From Phragmitibacter sp965284365 (GTDB lineage Bacteria; Verrucomicrobiota; Verrucomicrobiia; Verrucomicrobiales; Verrucomicrobiaceae): DNA of 64,000 bases. Each line of letters begins with the position of its first letter. Position 1 is the first letter of the stretch. Below, piece after piece: positions 9,020-17,746 of this stretch. Position numbers and translations under genes: made by a program. The stretch covers positions 5,208,001-5,272,000 of the forward strand of contig OZ260079.1 of assembly GCA_965284365.1 (NCBI GenBank). Reading direction: 5' to 3'. The notes under the pieces were generated by a model. It was not told where the DNA came from and did not search any database. It saw only the letters and a list, made by a program, of their open reading frames with translations.

Positions 9020-9940
9020 TTGTCCCGACCGTCCCAGCTCTCTTCCATCTACCTCGCCGGCCCCACAGCTTCCGGCAAATCCGCGCTCGCACTGGCCTTG
9101 GCTCAGACGCTTGCGGGGGAGATCGTCAATGCCGATGCCTTCCAGCTTTATTCTGGACTGGAGATATGCACCGCGCAGCCTACCGTTGCTGAACGCGCTT
9201 TAGTCCCGCATCATCTTTACGGCACCCTCCCTCCTACGGATACCTGCAATGCCGGTCGCTACGCCACTCTCGCCCAGCCGATCATCACGGACATTCTGGC
9301 ACGCGGAAAAGTACCGATCATCACCGGTGGCAGCGGCCTCTATCTAAAGGCCCTGACCCACGGCCTCTCCCCTTTGCCCTCCGATGATGCCATTCGAGCC
9401 CAGCTCGCTCCCGCCCCACTGGAAGAAAAAGTCGCTGAACTCCTCAGACTGGACCCCAATGCCGCCCATACGGTGAATCTCCGGAATGACCGTTACGTTA
9501 CCCGTGCGCTTGAGATTTGCCTTATCACAGGCGAGCCCCAATCCCGTCTGCGTACGGCCTGGGACCGGGATCAAACCCAGCCGGAATTCACCGGCCTCTG
9601 CCTGCTGTGGGATCGCGATGTTCTCAATGCCCGCATCGATCAGCGGGTGCGGCACATGTTTTCGGACGGTCTCATCGCCGAAGTCCAGGCCCTGCCGGAG
9701 CTTTCCGGCACCGCGGAAAAGGCCATTGGCGTACCGGAAGTCAGCCGTTTTCTCGCCGGGGACGCCACCCTTGAAGAAACCATTGCTGCAATTCAACTGG
9801 CCACCCGCCAGCTTGCCAAACGCCAACGCACCTGGTTCCGCCGCGAATCGGGCTTCCAAACTCTTCCTGTCTCTTCCGATCACACCATCGACTCGATGCT
9901 CCAGGGTGCCCTCCGCTTGGTTGGATATATGACTACGTAG
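9020..9940 (+). CDS. miaA: tRNA dimethylallyltransferase
   Basis: A 306-residue enzyme that adds a dimethylallyl group to A37 of tRNAs reading UNN codons. It has the P-loop GPTASGKS near its start, the NADAFQLYSGLEICTAQP segment, TGGSGLYLKAL, the NDRYVTRALEI segment and the C-terminal ATRQLAKRQRTWFR motif. No suitable ATG exists; TTG 9020 gives a normal-length protein and has AAGGAAC about 12 bases upstream. The frame is open to another TTG at 8903, which would overlap the promoter zone of the divergent dehydrogenase. The stop codon lies inside the palindrome at 9926-9947. Confidence 0.92.
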   Translation: MSRPSQLSSIYLAGPTASGKSALALALAQTLAGEIVNADAFQLYSGLEICTAQPTVAERALVPHHLYGTLPPTDTCNAGRYATLAQPIITDILARGKVPIITGGSGLYLKALTHGLSPLPSDDAIRAQLAPAPLEEKVAELLRLDPNAAHTVNLRNDRYVTRALEICLITGEPQSRLRTAWDRDQTQPEFTGLCLLWDRDVLNARIDQRVRHMFSDGLIAEVQALPELSGTAEKAIGVPEVSRFLAGDATLEETIAAIQLATRQLAKRQRTWFRRESGFQTLPVSSDHTIDSMLQGALRLVGYMTT

Positions 9941-9947
9941 TTATATA
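9926..9947. promoter_or_regulatory. Near-perfect 22-bp palindrome with core ACTACGTAGT
   Basis: TATATG-ACTAC/GTAGT-TATATA is a dyad with 11-base arms and one mismatched pair. It overlaps the miaA stop codon and lies about 280 bases before glpX. The same 10-base core occurs in the perfect palindrome at 23671-23688. A dimeric repressor operator is a reasonable inference; the regulator is unknown. Confidence 0.45.
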
Positions 9948-10230
9948 AAACGGCTCTATCTGCACACTGCCAGAAAGTTTGTTTTGCAATCCGTTCGTGG
10001 CCCGGTTGACCCAACTGAGCTTTTCCACGACTTTCTCCATCGAGCCAAGTCGAAATACGGCTCACACTTTTGTTAGGAGGATGCCAGGGGGAATTATCGG
10101 ATATCGACCGAAATGCCCTTGTCAGCATCTCGCCCCACTTTCGCAATTGCATCCCACACGCGAACTGGCTAAACAGAGTGTTCGCCCTCGTAAATTCATT
10201 CGCGCCAACGCTCGCACCCCTCACCTTCCC

Positions 10231-11298
10231 ATGATTGAATCCCTTCCTCCGATGCGCAGCCCTCTCGATCTGGAGCGAGTGCTGGAATTTGAATTCGTGC
10301 GGGCTACGGAGAACGCCTCCCTCCAGGCCATCCATTGGTTGGGACGCGGCGAAAAAGAAAAAGCTGACGCCGCCGCCTGCGCGGCCATAGCGGGCGTTTT
10401 TGATATCCTCGACATCAAAGGAGAAGTCGTCATCGGCGAAGGCATCAAGGACGAGGCTCCCGGCATTTTCATCGGTGAACATCTCGGCACCTGGAAAGAC
10501 GGCGCCCCGCGCTTTGACATCGCCATGGATCCGATTGATGGCACGACCAACATCGCTAAAGGCCTGCCAAACAGCATCTCTGTCATCGCCGCCGCGCAGC
10601 GCACCGACCGCAACGTCCCGGCAATGAAGAACCTGCCGAGCTTTTACAGCCACAAGATCGCCTACGGCCCCGCTGTTAAAGCGGCGCTGGAGAGCCTGGG
10701 CGGAGGCAGTCTGTTAGACATGCCCTTGCAGGAGGTCCTCTCCTTTGTGGCGGAAGCCCTCGGCAAACGCGTCTCGGAACTGGTCGTCGTCACCATGGAT
10801 CGTCCCCGCCACGGTGAAATTGTTCGGGATGTCCGCCGCGCGGGTGCCGCCATGCGCCTTATCTCGGATGGCGACATCACCGCCGCCGTCGCCCCATCTC
10901 TCCCCGGCACCGGAGTAGATCTTTATGTCGGCATGGGCGGCTCTCCGGAAGGCGTCCTCGCTGCCGCTGCGCTGAAATGCCTCGGTGGCGACATGCAGCT
11001 GCGCATGTGGTTTCATAGCGACGAACATCGGGCGGAAATCGCCGCGCAAATGCCGCCCGAGGAACTCACCCAGGTGTATCGTGCGAACGATCTTATCCTG
11101 GGAGAAAGCGCTCTCTTTTGTGCCACTGGCATCAGCGATAGCCCCCTGCTCCCCGGCGTGAAGCTCGTCGGTCACATGGCGGAAACCCATTCAATCCTCA
11201 TGCGCGCCCGCAGCGGTACCCTCCGGCACATCACCGCCCAGCATAATCTCGACCGGAAGATCATCCCGCTTCGCGAGTCTTTCCTCAAGATGATCTGA
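10231..11298 (+). CDS. glpX: Fructose-1,6-bisphosphatase class II
   Basis: A 355-residue GlpX-type phosphatase converting fructose 1,6-bisphosphate to fructose 6-phosphate in gluconeogenesis. The N-terminal EFEFVRATENASLQAIHWLG and GRGEKEKADAAAC segments, the metal-binding DPIDGTTN motif, the ISDGDITAA segment and GGSPEGVLAAAALKCLGG are all typical. The start at ATG 10231 is chosen on homology; the frame is open upstream to 9979 but that part is not family-like. No Shine-Dalgarno is seen. The 290 bases before it hold only the palindrome at 9926. A hairpin with a T-run follows at 11341. Confidence 0.92.
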   Translation: MIESLPPMRSPLDLERVLEFEFVRATENASLQAIHWLGRGEKEKADAAACAAIAGVFDILDIKGEVVIGEGIKDEAPGIFIGEHLGTWKDGAPRFDIAMDPIDGTTNIAKGLPNSISVIAAAQRTDRNVPAMKNLPSFYSHKIAYGPAVKAALESLGGGSLLDMPLQEVLSFVAEALGKRVSELVVVTMDRPRHGEIVRDVRRAGAAMRLISDGDITAAVAPSLPGTGVDLYVGMGGSPEGVLAAAALKCLGGDMQLRMWFHSDEHRAEIAAQMPPEELTQVYRANDLILGESALFCATGISDSPLLPGVKLVGHMAETHSILMRARSGTLRHITAQHNLDRKIIPLRESFLKMI

Positions 11299-11340
11299 TT
11301 CATGGACCGAGCAGGGTGGCTAGCCTTTACTTTCTGACAT

Positions 11341-11378
11341 ATCCCCTCTCCGCCTCGCGTTGAGAGGGGATGTTTTTT
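11341..11378 (+). terminator. Rho-independent terminator of glpX, overlapping the next start codon
   Basis: A perfect 10-bp stem ATCCCCTCTC/GAGAGGGGAT (11341-11350 and 11362-11371) with an 11-base loop is followed by G and TTTTTT at 11373-11378. This is a standard intrinsic terminator. Unusually, the sulfatase start codon ATG at 11370-11372 begins inside the 3' arm, and the T-run encodes its two phenylalanines. Confidence 0.8.
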
Positions 11379-12833
11379 GCCAGACTCTTTGTCGCCAGTC
11401 TCCTCGCTTTCGCCGCTTGTTCCCAAGCGGCCGAAACCCTCACGGGCAAGCGGCCCAACATCATCTTCATCCTCACCGACGATCAGGGCTACGGCGACAT
11501 TTCCGCGCATGGCAACCCGATCCTGAAGACCCCGAACCTCGATCGCCTGCACAACGAAGGCGTCCGCTTTCTCGATTTCCACGTCAGCCCCACCTGCGCC
11601 CCCACCCGCTCCGCGCTCTTCACGGGCCGCCATGAGTTCCGCAACGGCGTGACTCATACTATATATGAACGCGAGCGCCTGACGCTGAAAGCCACCACGC
11701 TACCCCAGATCCTGCAACAGTCCGGCTACGCCACCGGCATCTTCGGCAAATGGCACCTCGGCGATGAAGCGGAGTACCAGCCCGGCCGCCGCGGCTTCGA
11801 CGAAGTCTTCATCCATGGCGCCGGCGGCATCGGCCAAGCCTATCCCGGCAGCTGCGGTGACGCCCCGGGGAACAGCTATTTCGATCCTTACATCCTGCAC
11901 AACGGCGTCTTCGAGAAGACCAAAGGTTACTGCACGGATGTCTTCTTCCGCCAAGCCGAATCCTGGGTGGAGAAGACCAAAGGCACCAAACCCTTCTTCT
12001 GCTACATCCCCACGAATGCCCCCCACGGCCCCCTCGACGTCCCTGAGTCCTACGAGGCTCTCTACAAAGACAAAGTGCCAATTCAAGGCCGCCCAGCCTT
12101 GGGTAAGACGCCCTCCGCCGCCAAATACTTCGGCATGATCGCGAACATCGACGAGAACGTCGGCAAGCTTCTCGACAAGCTTCGCCTGTGGGACTTGGAG
12201 CGCGACACCCTCGTCATTTTCATGAACGACAACGGCGGCACCGCGGGTTGCCGCATCTTCAACGCTGGCATGCGCGGTCAAAAAGGCTCCCCCTGGCTGG
12301 GCGGCACCCGCGCCAGCAGTTTCTGGCGCTGGCCCGGAACCCTCACCCCTGTTGACGTAAAACCCCTCTGCGCCCACGTCGACTTCTTCCGCACGATCAC
12401 CGATCTCACTGGCTCCAAAATCAGCCCGGAACTCCAAAAACAGGTCGAAGGCCGCAGCCTCCTCCCGCTTCTCCAAAATCCCTCTGCTCCCTGGGAAGAT
12501 CGCACCCTTTTCACCCATGTAGGCCGCTGGGAGCAGGGCCAGCCCCCTGAGACCGGCAAATACAGCCAATGCAGCGTCCGCACCACCCAATGGCACCTCG
12601 TTAATGAAGGCCGAGCCAACAAAAAATCCTGGCAACTCTTCGACATCGCCAAAGACCCGGGCGAAGCCCAAAACGTCGCCGCCCAGCACCCCGAAATCGT
12701 GTCCAAAATGGACGCTGATTACGAAAAATGGTGGTCAGCCACCGTGTCCCTCATGGTAAACGAAGGCGTGCCCCTCGCTGCAGAAAACCCCTTCAAGATT
12801 CTCTTCGAAAAGCAATACGGTGGACGCCGCTGA
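11370..12833 (+). CDS. Secreted sulfatase (formylglycine type)
   Basis: A 487-residue sulfatase with a signal peptide (FFARLFVASLLAFAACSQAA). Metal-binding IIFILTDDQGYGD follows at residues 31-43. The catalytic core is CAPTR at residues 76-80, so Cys76 should be converted to formylglycine, and FGKWHLGD comes later. Such enzymes remove sulfate esters from polysaccharides or glycans outside the cytoplasm. The start is inside the 3' arm of the glpX terminator hairpin, and no other ATG would keep the signal peptide. It is followed at about 120 bases by the cytochrome-type DUF1549/DUF1553 gene. Confidence 0.9.
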   Translation: MFFARLFVASLLAFAACSQAAETLTGKRPNIIFILTDDQGYGDISAHGNPILKTPNLDRLHNEGVRFLDFHVSPTCAPTRSALFTGRHEFRNGVTHTIYERERLTLKATTLPQILQQSGYATGIFGKWHLGDEAEYQPGRRGFDEVFIHGAGGIGQAYPGSCGDAPGNSYFDPYILHNGVFEKTKGYCTDVFFRQAESWVEKTKGTKPFFCYIPTNAPHGPLDVPESYEALYKDKVPIQGRPALGKTPSAAKYFGMIANIDENVGKLLDKLRLWDLERDTLVIFMNDNGGTAGCRIFNAGMRGQKGSPWLGGTRASSFWRWPGTLTPVDVKPLCAHVDFFRTITDLTGSKISPELQKQVEGRSLLPLLQNPSAPWEDRTLFTHVGRWEQGQPPETGKYSQCSVRTTQWHLVNEGRANKKSWQLFDIAKDPGEAQNVAAQHPEIVSKMDADYEKWWSATVSLMVNEGVPLAAENPFKILFEKQYGGRR

Positions 12834-12955
12834 CGCTCTTTTGTGTGATGTTCAATACGTCAGTGCAAAGAATTGTGCCCCTCGCGCGTAATTGGTAGAA
12901 TCGCCCAACCGGCAAAATTGCGCCGCAGTATCCGGTCGACCCCTTTGTCTCACCC

Positions 12956-15900
12956 ATGACCTTGTTCCGCACTTTTATCTGCACCACCGCCAGCGCCTTC
13001 AGCGTCATGGCCACGGCGGCAACTTCCTCCCCCGCAGGTGGCGAAGTTCAGTTCAACCGGGACATTCGCCCCATCCTCGCGGAAGCCTGCTTCCACTGCC
13101 ACGGCCCCGATCCCGGCACCCGCAAAGCCGGACTGCGCCTGGACACCGAGGCAGGTTTCTTCTCTGCCTCCGAAGAAGCTCCTCCCACCGTCGTAAAGCA
13201 TGAGCCAGCGAAGAGTCCCATGTTCGAGCGCATCACGTCCTCGGATCCAGACGAAGTCATGCCGCCGCCGGAATCCCACAAGAACCTCACCGCGGAGCAA
13301 AAAGACCTCATCAAACGTTGGATCGAGCAGGGCGCGAAATGGCAGCCGCATTGGTCCTTCATCAAACCCGAGCGCCCAGCCCAACCCGCCGTCAAGCATG
13401 AAGCCTGGGTGCGCAATCCCATCGACCGCTTCGTCCTCGCCTCGCTCGAAGCCAAAGGCCTGACTCCCAATGAAGAAGCGGATCGCCGCACCCTCGCTCG
13501 TCGCGTCTCACTCGACCTCACTGGCCTTCCCCCTACCCCGGAGGCCGTGGAAGCCTTCGTCAAGGATATGGCTGGCGATGCCTACGAAAAGTTCATTGAT
13601 AAGTGCCTGAATTCCGAGCGCTACGGCGAGCACCGTGCCCGCTACTGGCTGGATGCCGCCCGCTACGGTGACACCCACGGCATGCATTTCGATAACTACC
13701 GCGAGATGTGGCCCTACCGCGACTGGGTCATTTCTGCTTTCAATGCGAATCAGCCCTTTGACCAGTTCACCGTCGAACAGATCGCTGGCGATCTCCTGCC
13801 GAAGCCCAGCGAAAGCCAGCTCATCGCCACCGGTTTTCAGCGCTGCAACATCACCACCAATGAAGGCGGCACCATTGATGACGAAAACCTCGCCCTCTAT
13901 GCCGCCGACCGCGTGCAGACTCTGGGCTGGGTTTACATGGGCCTGACCACTAATTGCAGCCAATGCCACGACCATAAATTCGATCCGATTAGCCAGAAGG
14001 ATTATTATGCGATGGCTGCATTTTTCCGCAACACGACCCAGCCCCCCAAGGACGGCAATGTCAAAGATAGCACCCCCAGCCTAGTGCTTCCCAGCAAGTC
14101 AGACCGGCCTCGTTGGGAGCAACTGGGAACCCTGATCGCGACCTCCGTCGGTGTTCGGGAAAAGCGTCGCCTCGATGCAAAGGCTCCCTATGAAAAGTGG
14201 CTCGCCCAGGCCAAACCTGAAAATTTGGATGAAGAACTGCCCAAGAATGGCCTCCTCGTCGCGCTGCCTCTCAATGAAGGTCAGGGCAATGAAGTCACCA
14301 CCTGCGGCGGGGCAACCAAATACAAAACCGAGCAACCTGTCACTTGGACGCCCGGTGGCAAGCTCGGCTCAGCCCCGGTCATCAAGCGCGGCAGCACCTT
14401 CGATCTTGGCAAAGTCGGCGACTTCGAGCTGAACCAAGGCTTCAGCTATGGCGCTTGGATCAAGCCCAGCAGCGATAAAGTGTCAGGTGGCATCATCGCC
14501 CGCATGGACCAGAGCGCAGATCATCGCGGTTGGGATCTCTTCCAGTCCGGCGGCTCCGTCTCGGTCCACATCATCAATACCTGGCCGCAGAATGCGCTCA
14601 AAGTCTCCACACAACGCCCCACCTTGCGCATCGGCCAATGGCAGCATGTTTTTGTTACCTGGAACGGTTCCGGCAAACCCGAGGGCGTCAAAATTTACAT
14701 CAACGGCGTCGAGCAGAAAACCAAGACGGACACCAACACCCTGAAGCCCGCCAGCAGCATCCGCACCGTGACGGCCACCCGCCTCGGACAGCGCAGTCGC
14801 GATCAATTCTTTGACGGCGGCTCCCTCCAGGATGCCCGTATTTATGACCGCGCGCTCACACCTGCCGAGGTCAAGGAACTGTCGAATATCGCCGCGTTAA
14901 TGGCTGCGTTGAAGACGCCCGCCGAAAAACGCACGGCCGACCATAAGAACACGCTCTTTAACCATTACCTTGTCAGTCTGGATCAGCCCTACCAGGAAGC
15001 CGAAAGCACCCTGGTCAAACTCGAGGGCGAGCGCGACGCCATTAAAGCCCGCAGCCCCCTCACCCACATCCAGCAGGAAAAGATGGGCACTAAGGCCATG
15101 GCGAATATCCTCATGCGTGGGCAATACGATCAGGTTGGTGAAGCCGTGGAAGCAAACACTCCCGCAGCCCTCACTCCCCTGCCCCCAGGTGCTCCTCGCA
15201 ACCGCCTCGGTCTCGCTCAATGGCTCGTGAGTCCTGAGAATCCCCTCACCGCGCGCGTCACCGTTAACCGCATCTGGCAGGAGCTTTTCGGCACCGGTCT
15301 CGTGAAGACGCCCGAGGACTTTGGCATCATGGGTACCGCCCCCAGTCATCCCGAACTCCTGGACTGGCTAGCCATTGAGTTCCGCGACACAGGCTGGGAT
15401 TTGAAGCGCTTCTATAAGCTGCTCTGCACCTCCGCTGCCTACCGGCAGAACGCCACAGTGACACGTGAAAAACTCGAAGTCGATCCGAACAATACGCTAC
15501 TCAGTCGCGGCCAGCGTTTCCGCATGGATGCAGAGATGTTACGCGACTATGCCCTGTCTGTCAGTGGCACGCTTTCATCTAAGATGGGTGGCCCGGGCAC
15601 GAAGCCTTATCAACCCAGCGACATCTGGAACCAGGTCGGCCTCGGGAACACTCGCGACTACGTCCAGGACAGCGGCGAAAATGTTTACCGCCGCACCATC
15701 TACAACTTCTGGAAGCGCATGGCCCCTTCTCCAAACATGGAGATCTTCAATGCCCCCAGCCGCGAAGTTACCTGCGTACGCCGCGAACGCACCAACACCC
15801 CTTTGCAGGCACTCGTGACCATGAACGATCCCCAGTTCGTGGAAGCAGCGCGTTTCCTCGCCTGGCAGACGACGCAAAAGGGTCAACAAGACGTCGCATC

Positions 15901-16141
15901 CATCGCTGGAGACATCGCCAACCGCGTGCTTTGCCGCCCGGCCCGTCCTGAGGAATTGCAGATCATTCTGGCCAGCTATCAGGATCTGCTGAAGCACTAT
16001 CAGGAAAGCAAGGAAGACGCCCAAGCCCTGCTCGGATTTGGCGACAGAAAAATCGCGACCATCGCCGACCCTGCGGACCTGGCTGCCTGGACCATGGTCT
16101 GCAATCAGATGCTGAATCTCGACGAAGTCCTCACGAAGTAA
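12956..16141 (+). CDS. Planctomycete-type cytochrome protein with DUF1549, LamG and DUF1553 domains
   Basis: A 1061-residue exported protein with a short signal peptide. The planctomycete cytochrome C motif CFHCHG is at residues 45-50. DUF1549 follows (NPIDRFVLASLEAKGLTPNE and the ARYWLDAARYGDTHG segment, about 145-350), then a LamG/concanavalin-like lectin insert (about 450-640, FSYGAWIKPSSD and RIYDRALTPAEVKEL), then DUF1553 (about 750-1050, RLGLAQWLVSPENPLTARVT and TCVRRERTNTPLQAL). The family is typical of Planctomycetes and Verrucomicrobia and usually sits beside a DUF1501 gene, as here, 51 bases downstream. The activity is unproven; heme-linked processing of complex carbohydrate is generally assumed. 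Confidence 0.88.
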   Translation: MTLFRTFICTTASAFSVMATAATSSPAGGEVQFNRDIRPILAEACFHCHGPDPGTRKAGLRLDTEAGFFSASEEAPPTVVKHEPAKSPMFERITSSDPDEVMPPPESHKNLTAEQKDLIKRWIEQGAKWQPHWSFIKPERPAQPAVKHEAWVRNPIDRFVLASLEAKGLTPNEEADRRTLARRVSLDLTGLPPTPEAVEAFVKDMAGDAYEKFIDKCLNSERYGEHRARYWLDAARYGDTHGMHFDNYREMWPYRDWVISAFNANQPFDQFTVEQIAGDLLPKPSESQLIATGFQRCNITTNEGGTIDDENLALYAADRVQTLGWVYMGLTTNCSQCHDHKFDPISQKDYYAMAAFFRNTTQPPKDGNVKDSTPSLVLPSKSDRPRWEQLGTLIATSVGVREKRRLDAKAPYEKWLAQAKPENLDEELPKNGLLVALPLNEGQGNEVTTCGGATKYKTEQPVTWTPGGKLGSAPVIKRGSTFDLGKVGDFELNQGFSYGAWIKPSSDKVSGGIIARMDQSADHRGWDLFQSGGSVSVHIINTWPQNALKVSTQRPTLRIGQWQHVFVTWNGSGKPEGVKIYINGVEQKTKTDTNTLKPASSIRTVTATRLGQRSRDQFFDGGSLQDARIYDRALTPAEVKELSNIAALMAALKTPAEKRTADHKNTLFNHYLVSLDQPYQEAESTLVKLEGERDAIKARSPLTHIQQEKMGTKAMANILMRGQYDQVGEAVEANTPAALTPLPPGAPRNRLGLAQWLVSPENPLTARVTVNRIWQELFGTGLVKTPEDFGIMGTAPSHPELLDWLAIEFRDTGWDLKRFYKLLCTSAAYRQNATVTREKLEVDPNNTLLSRGQRFRMDAEMLRDYALSVSGTLSSKMGGPGTKPYQPSDIWNQVGLGNTRDYVQDSGENVYRRTIYNFWKRMAPSPNMEIFNAPSREVTCVRRERTNTPLQALVTMNDPQFVEAARFLAWQTTQKGQQDVASIAGDIANRVLCRPARPEELQIILASYQDLLKHYQESKEDAQALLGFGDRKIATIADPADLAAWTMVCNQMLNLDEVLTK

Positions 16142-16192
16142 CGGTCACACCCTTTCTCTCTCCACAAGACGAATCCCCTTTTCCCTATCGCC

Positions 16193-17653
16193 ATGAGTTT
16201 ACAGGAATGGAACCAGTTGGAAACCCGCCGCCGCTTTTTCGCGCGTGGCAAAGATGTCCTTGGCTATGCTGCCCTCAGCAGTCTCATGGGCGACGCTTTC
16301 ACCCGACAAGGCATGGCCGCGAACGTAGCCCACGCTAATCCCTTGCCGCAATTCGCGCCCAAAGCGAAGCGCGTCATCTACCTTCACATGGTGGGCGGCC
16401 CCTCCCAGATGGACCTTTTCGACTACAAGCCAAAGATGGCTGAGTGGTATGACAAAGACCTTCCGGAAAGCATTCGCAAGGGCCAGCGTCTCACCACCAT
16501 GACCAGCGGCCAGGCCCGCTTCCCCATTGTGCCCTCGAAGTTCGCTTTCTCTCAGGCCGGTCAGTGCGGCATGTGGATGAACACGGAACTCCTCCCCAAT
16601 CTGGCCAAGTCCGCGGATGACATCTGCTGGATGCGCTCCATGAACACGGAGGCCATCAATCACGAGCCCGCCATTGCCGCCATGCAGACGGGAAACCAGA
16701 TCACAGGCCGCCCCTGCCTCGGCTCTTGGGCATCGTATGGCCTCGGGTCAGAGAATAACAATTTACCGACCTTCGTTGTCCTCGTGGCCACGCCCACGAA
16801 CCGCGATCAGGAGCAGGCCATCTCGGCTCGCCTTTGGTCCTCCGGTTACCTCCCCGGCGAACACGCGGGGGTTTCTTTCCGAAGCAAGGGTGACCCAATC
16901 CTCTTCATCAATAACCCGCCCGGCGTGCCCTCCAGTGTCCGTCGCCGCACGTTGGATGGCCTTCAGGCGCTCAATGAAATGAACTACAAGCTGGTGGGCG
17001 ATCCTGAAACGCACACGCGCATCCAGCAGTATGAAATGGCCTTCCGCATGCAGGCCAGCGTCCCCGAGTTGACCGACATCGCCGCTGAACCGGAGCACAC
17101 CTACAAGCTCTATGGTGAGGAAGCCAAGAAGCCCGGCAGCTTCGCCAATTCCGTCCTCATGGCCCGCCGCCTCGTCGAGCGTGGTGTGCGTTTCGTGCAG
17201 ATCTACCACAACAACTGGGACCATCACTCCAATGTCGCCGTCCGCATGCCCTCTCAGTGCAAGGACATCGACCAACCATGCCACGCGCTCATAACGGATC
17301 TCAAACAGCGCGGCATGCTGGAGGACACCCTCATCATCTGGGGCGGCGAGTTTGGCCGCACCATCTATTCCCAAGGTACTATTAGCAATTCGAACTACGG
17401 ACGTGACCACCATCCGCGCTGCTTCAGCATGTGGATGGCCGGTGGCGGCAGCAACGGCGGCATGATCCACGGCGAGACAGATGAGTTCAGCTACAACATC
17501 GTGAAGGACCCGATCCATATCCGGGACTTCCACGCCACGGTGCTGCAACTGATGGGCTTCAAGCACGACCGCTTCACCTACAAATACCAGGGCCTCGACC
17601 AGCGCCTCACCGGCGTGGAAGAAGCCCACGCCATTCCGCAGCTCATCGGCTGA
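16193..17653 (+). CDS. DUF1501 domain protein, probably Tat-exported
   Basis: A 486-residue DUF1501 protein, the usual partner of DUF1549/DUF1553 cytochromes. The N-terminus has a twin-arginine-like stretch (ETRRRFFARGKDVLGYAALS). The family segments HMVGGPSQMDLFDYKP, VWGGEFGRT-like IIWGGEFGRT and GRDHHPRCFSMWMAGGG are present; this fold is related to alkaline phosphatase and sulfatase enzymes. It lies 51 bases after the cytochrome gene and is surely co-transcribed with it. Its biochemical role is not established. Confidence 0.88.
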   Translation: MSLQEWNQLETRRRFFARGKDVLGYAALSSLMGDAFTRQGMAANVAHANPLPQFAPKAKRVIYLHMVGGPSQMDLFDYKPKMAEWYDKDLPESIRKGQRLTTMTSGQARFPIVPSKFAFSQAGQCGMWMNTELLPNLAKSADDICWMRSMNTEAINHEPAIAAMQTGNQITGRPCLGSWASYGLGSENNNLPTFVVLVATPTNRDQEQAISARLWSSGYLPGEHAGVSFRSKGDPILFINNPPGVPSSVRRRTLDGLQALNEMNYKLVGDPETHTRIQQYEMAFRMQASVPELTDIAAEPEHTYKLYGEEAKKPGSFANSVLMARRLVERGVRFVQIYHNNWDHHSNVAVRMPSQCKDIDQPCHALITDLKQRGMLEDTLIIWGGEFGRTIYSQGTISNSNYGRDHHPRCFSMWMAGGGSNGGMIHGETDEFSYNIVKDPIHIRDFHATVLQLMGFKHDRFTYKYQGLDQRLTGVEEAHAIPQLIG

Positions 17654-17746
17654 TCCATCTTGTTACCCCTTCTTTTTCGCCGTCATGTTCAAGCGTGGAC
17701 ATGGCGGCTCTTTTTTGCCACGTTGCAGTCCTATTCTTCTTCCGTC

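Noticed and set aside
9979..10230. N-terminal extension of glpX
   Set aside because: The segment is Arg/Pro-rich without similarity to GlpX; an AGGAGG near 10074-10079 abuts its ATG directly, with no spacing.
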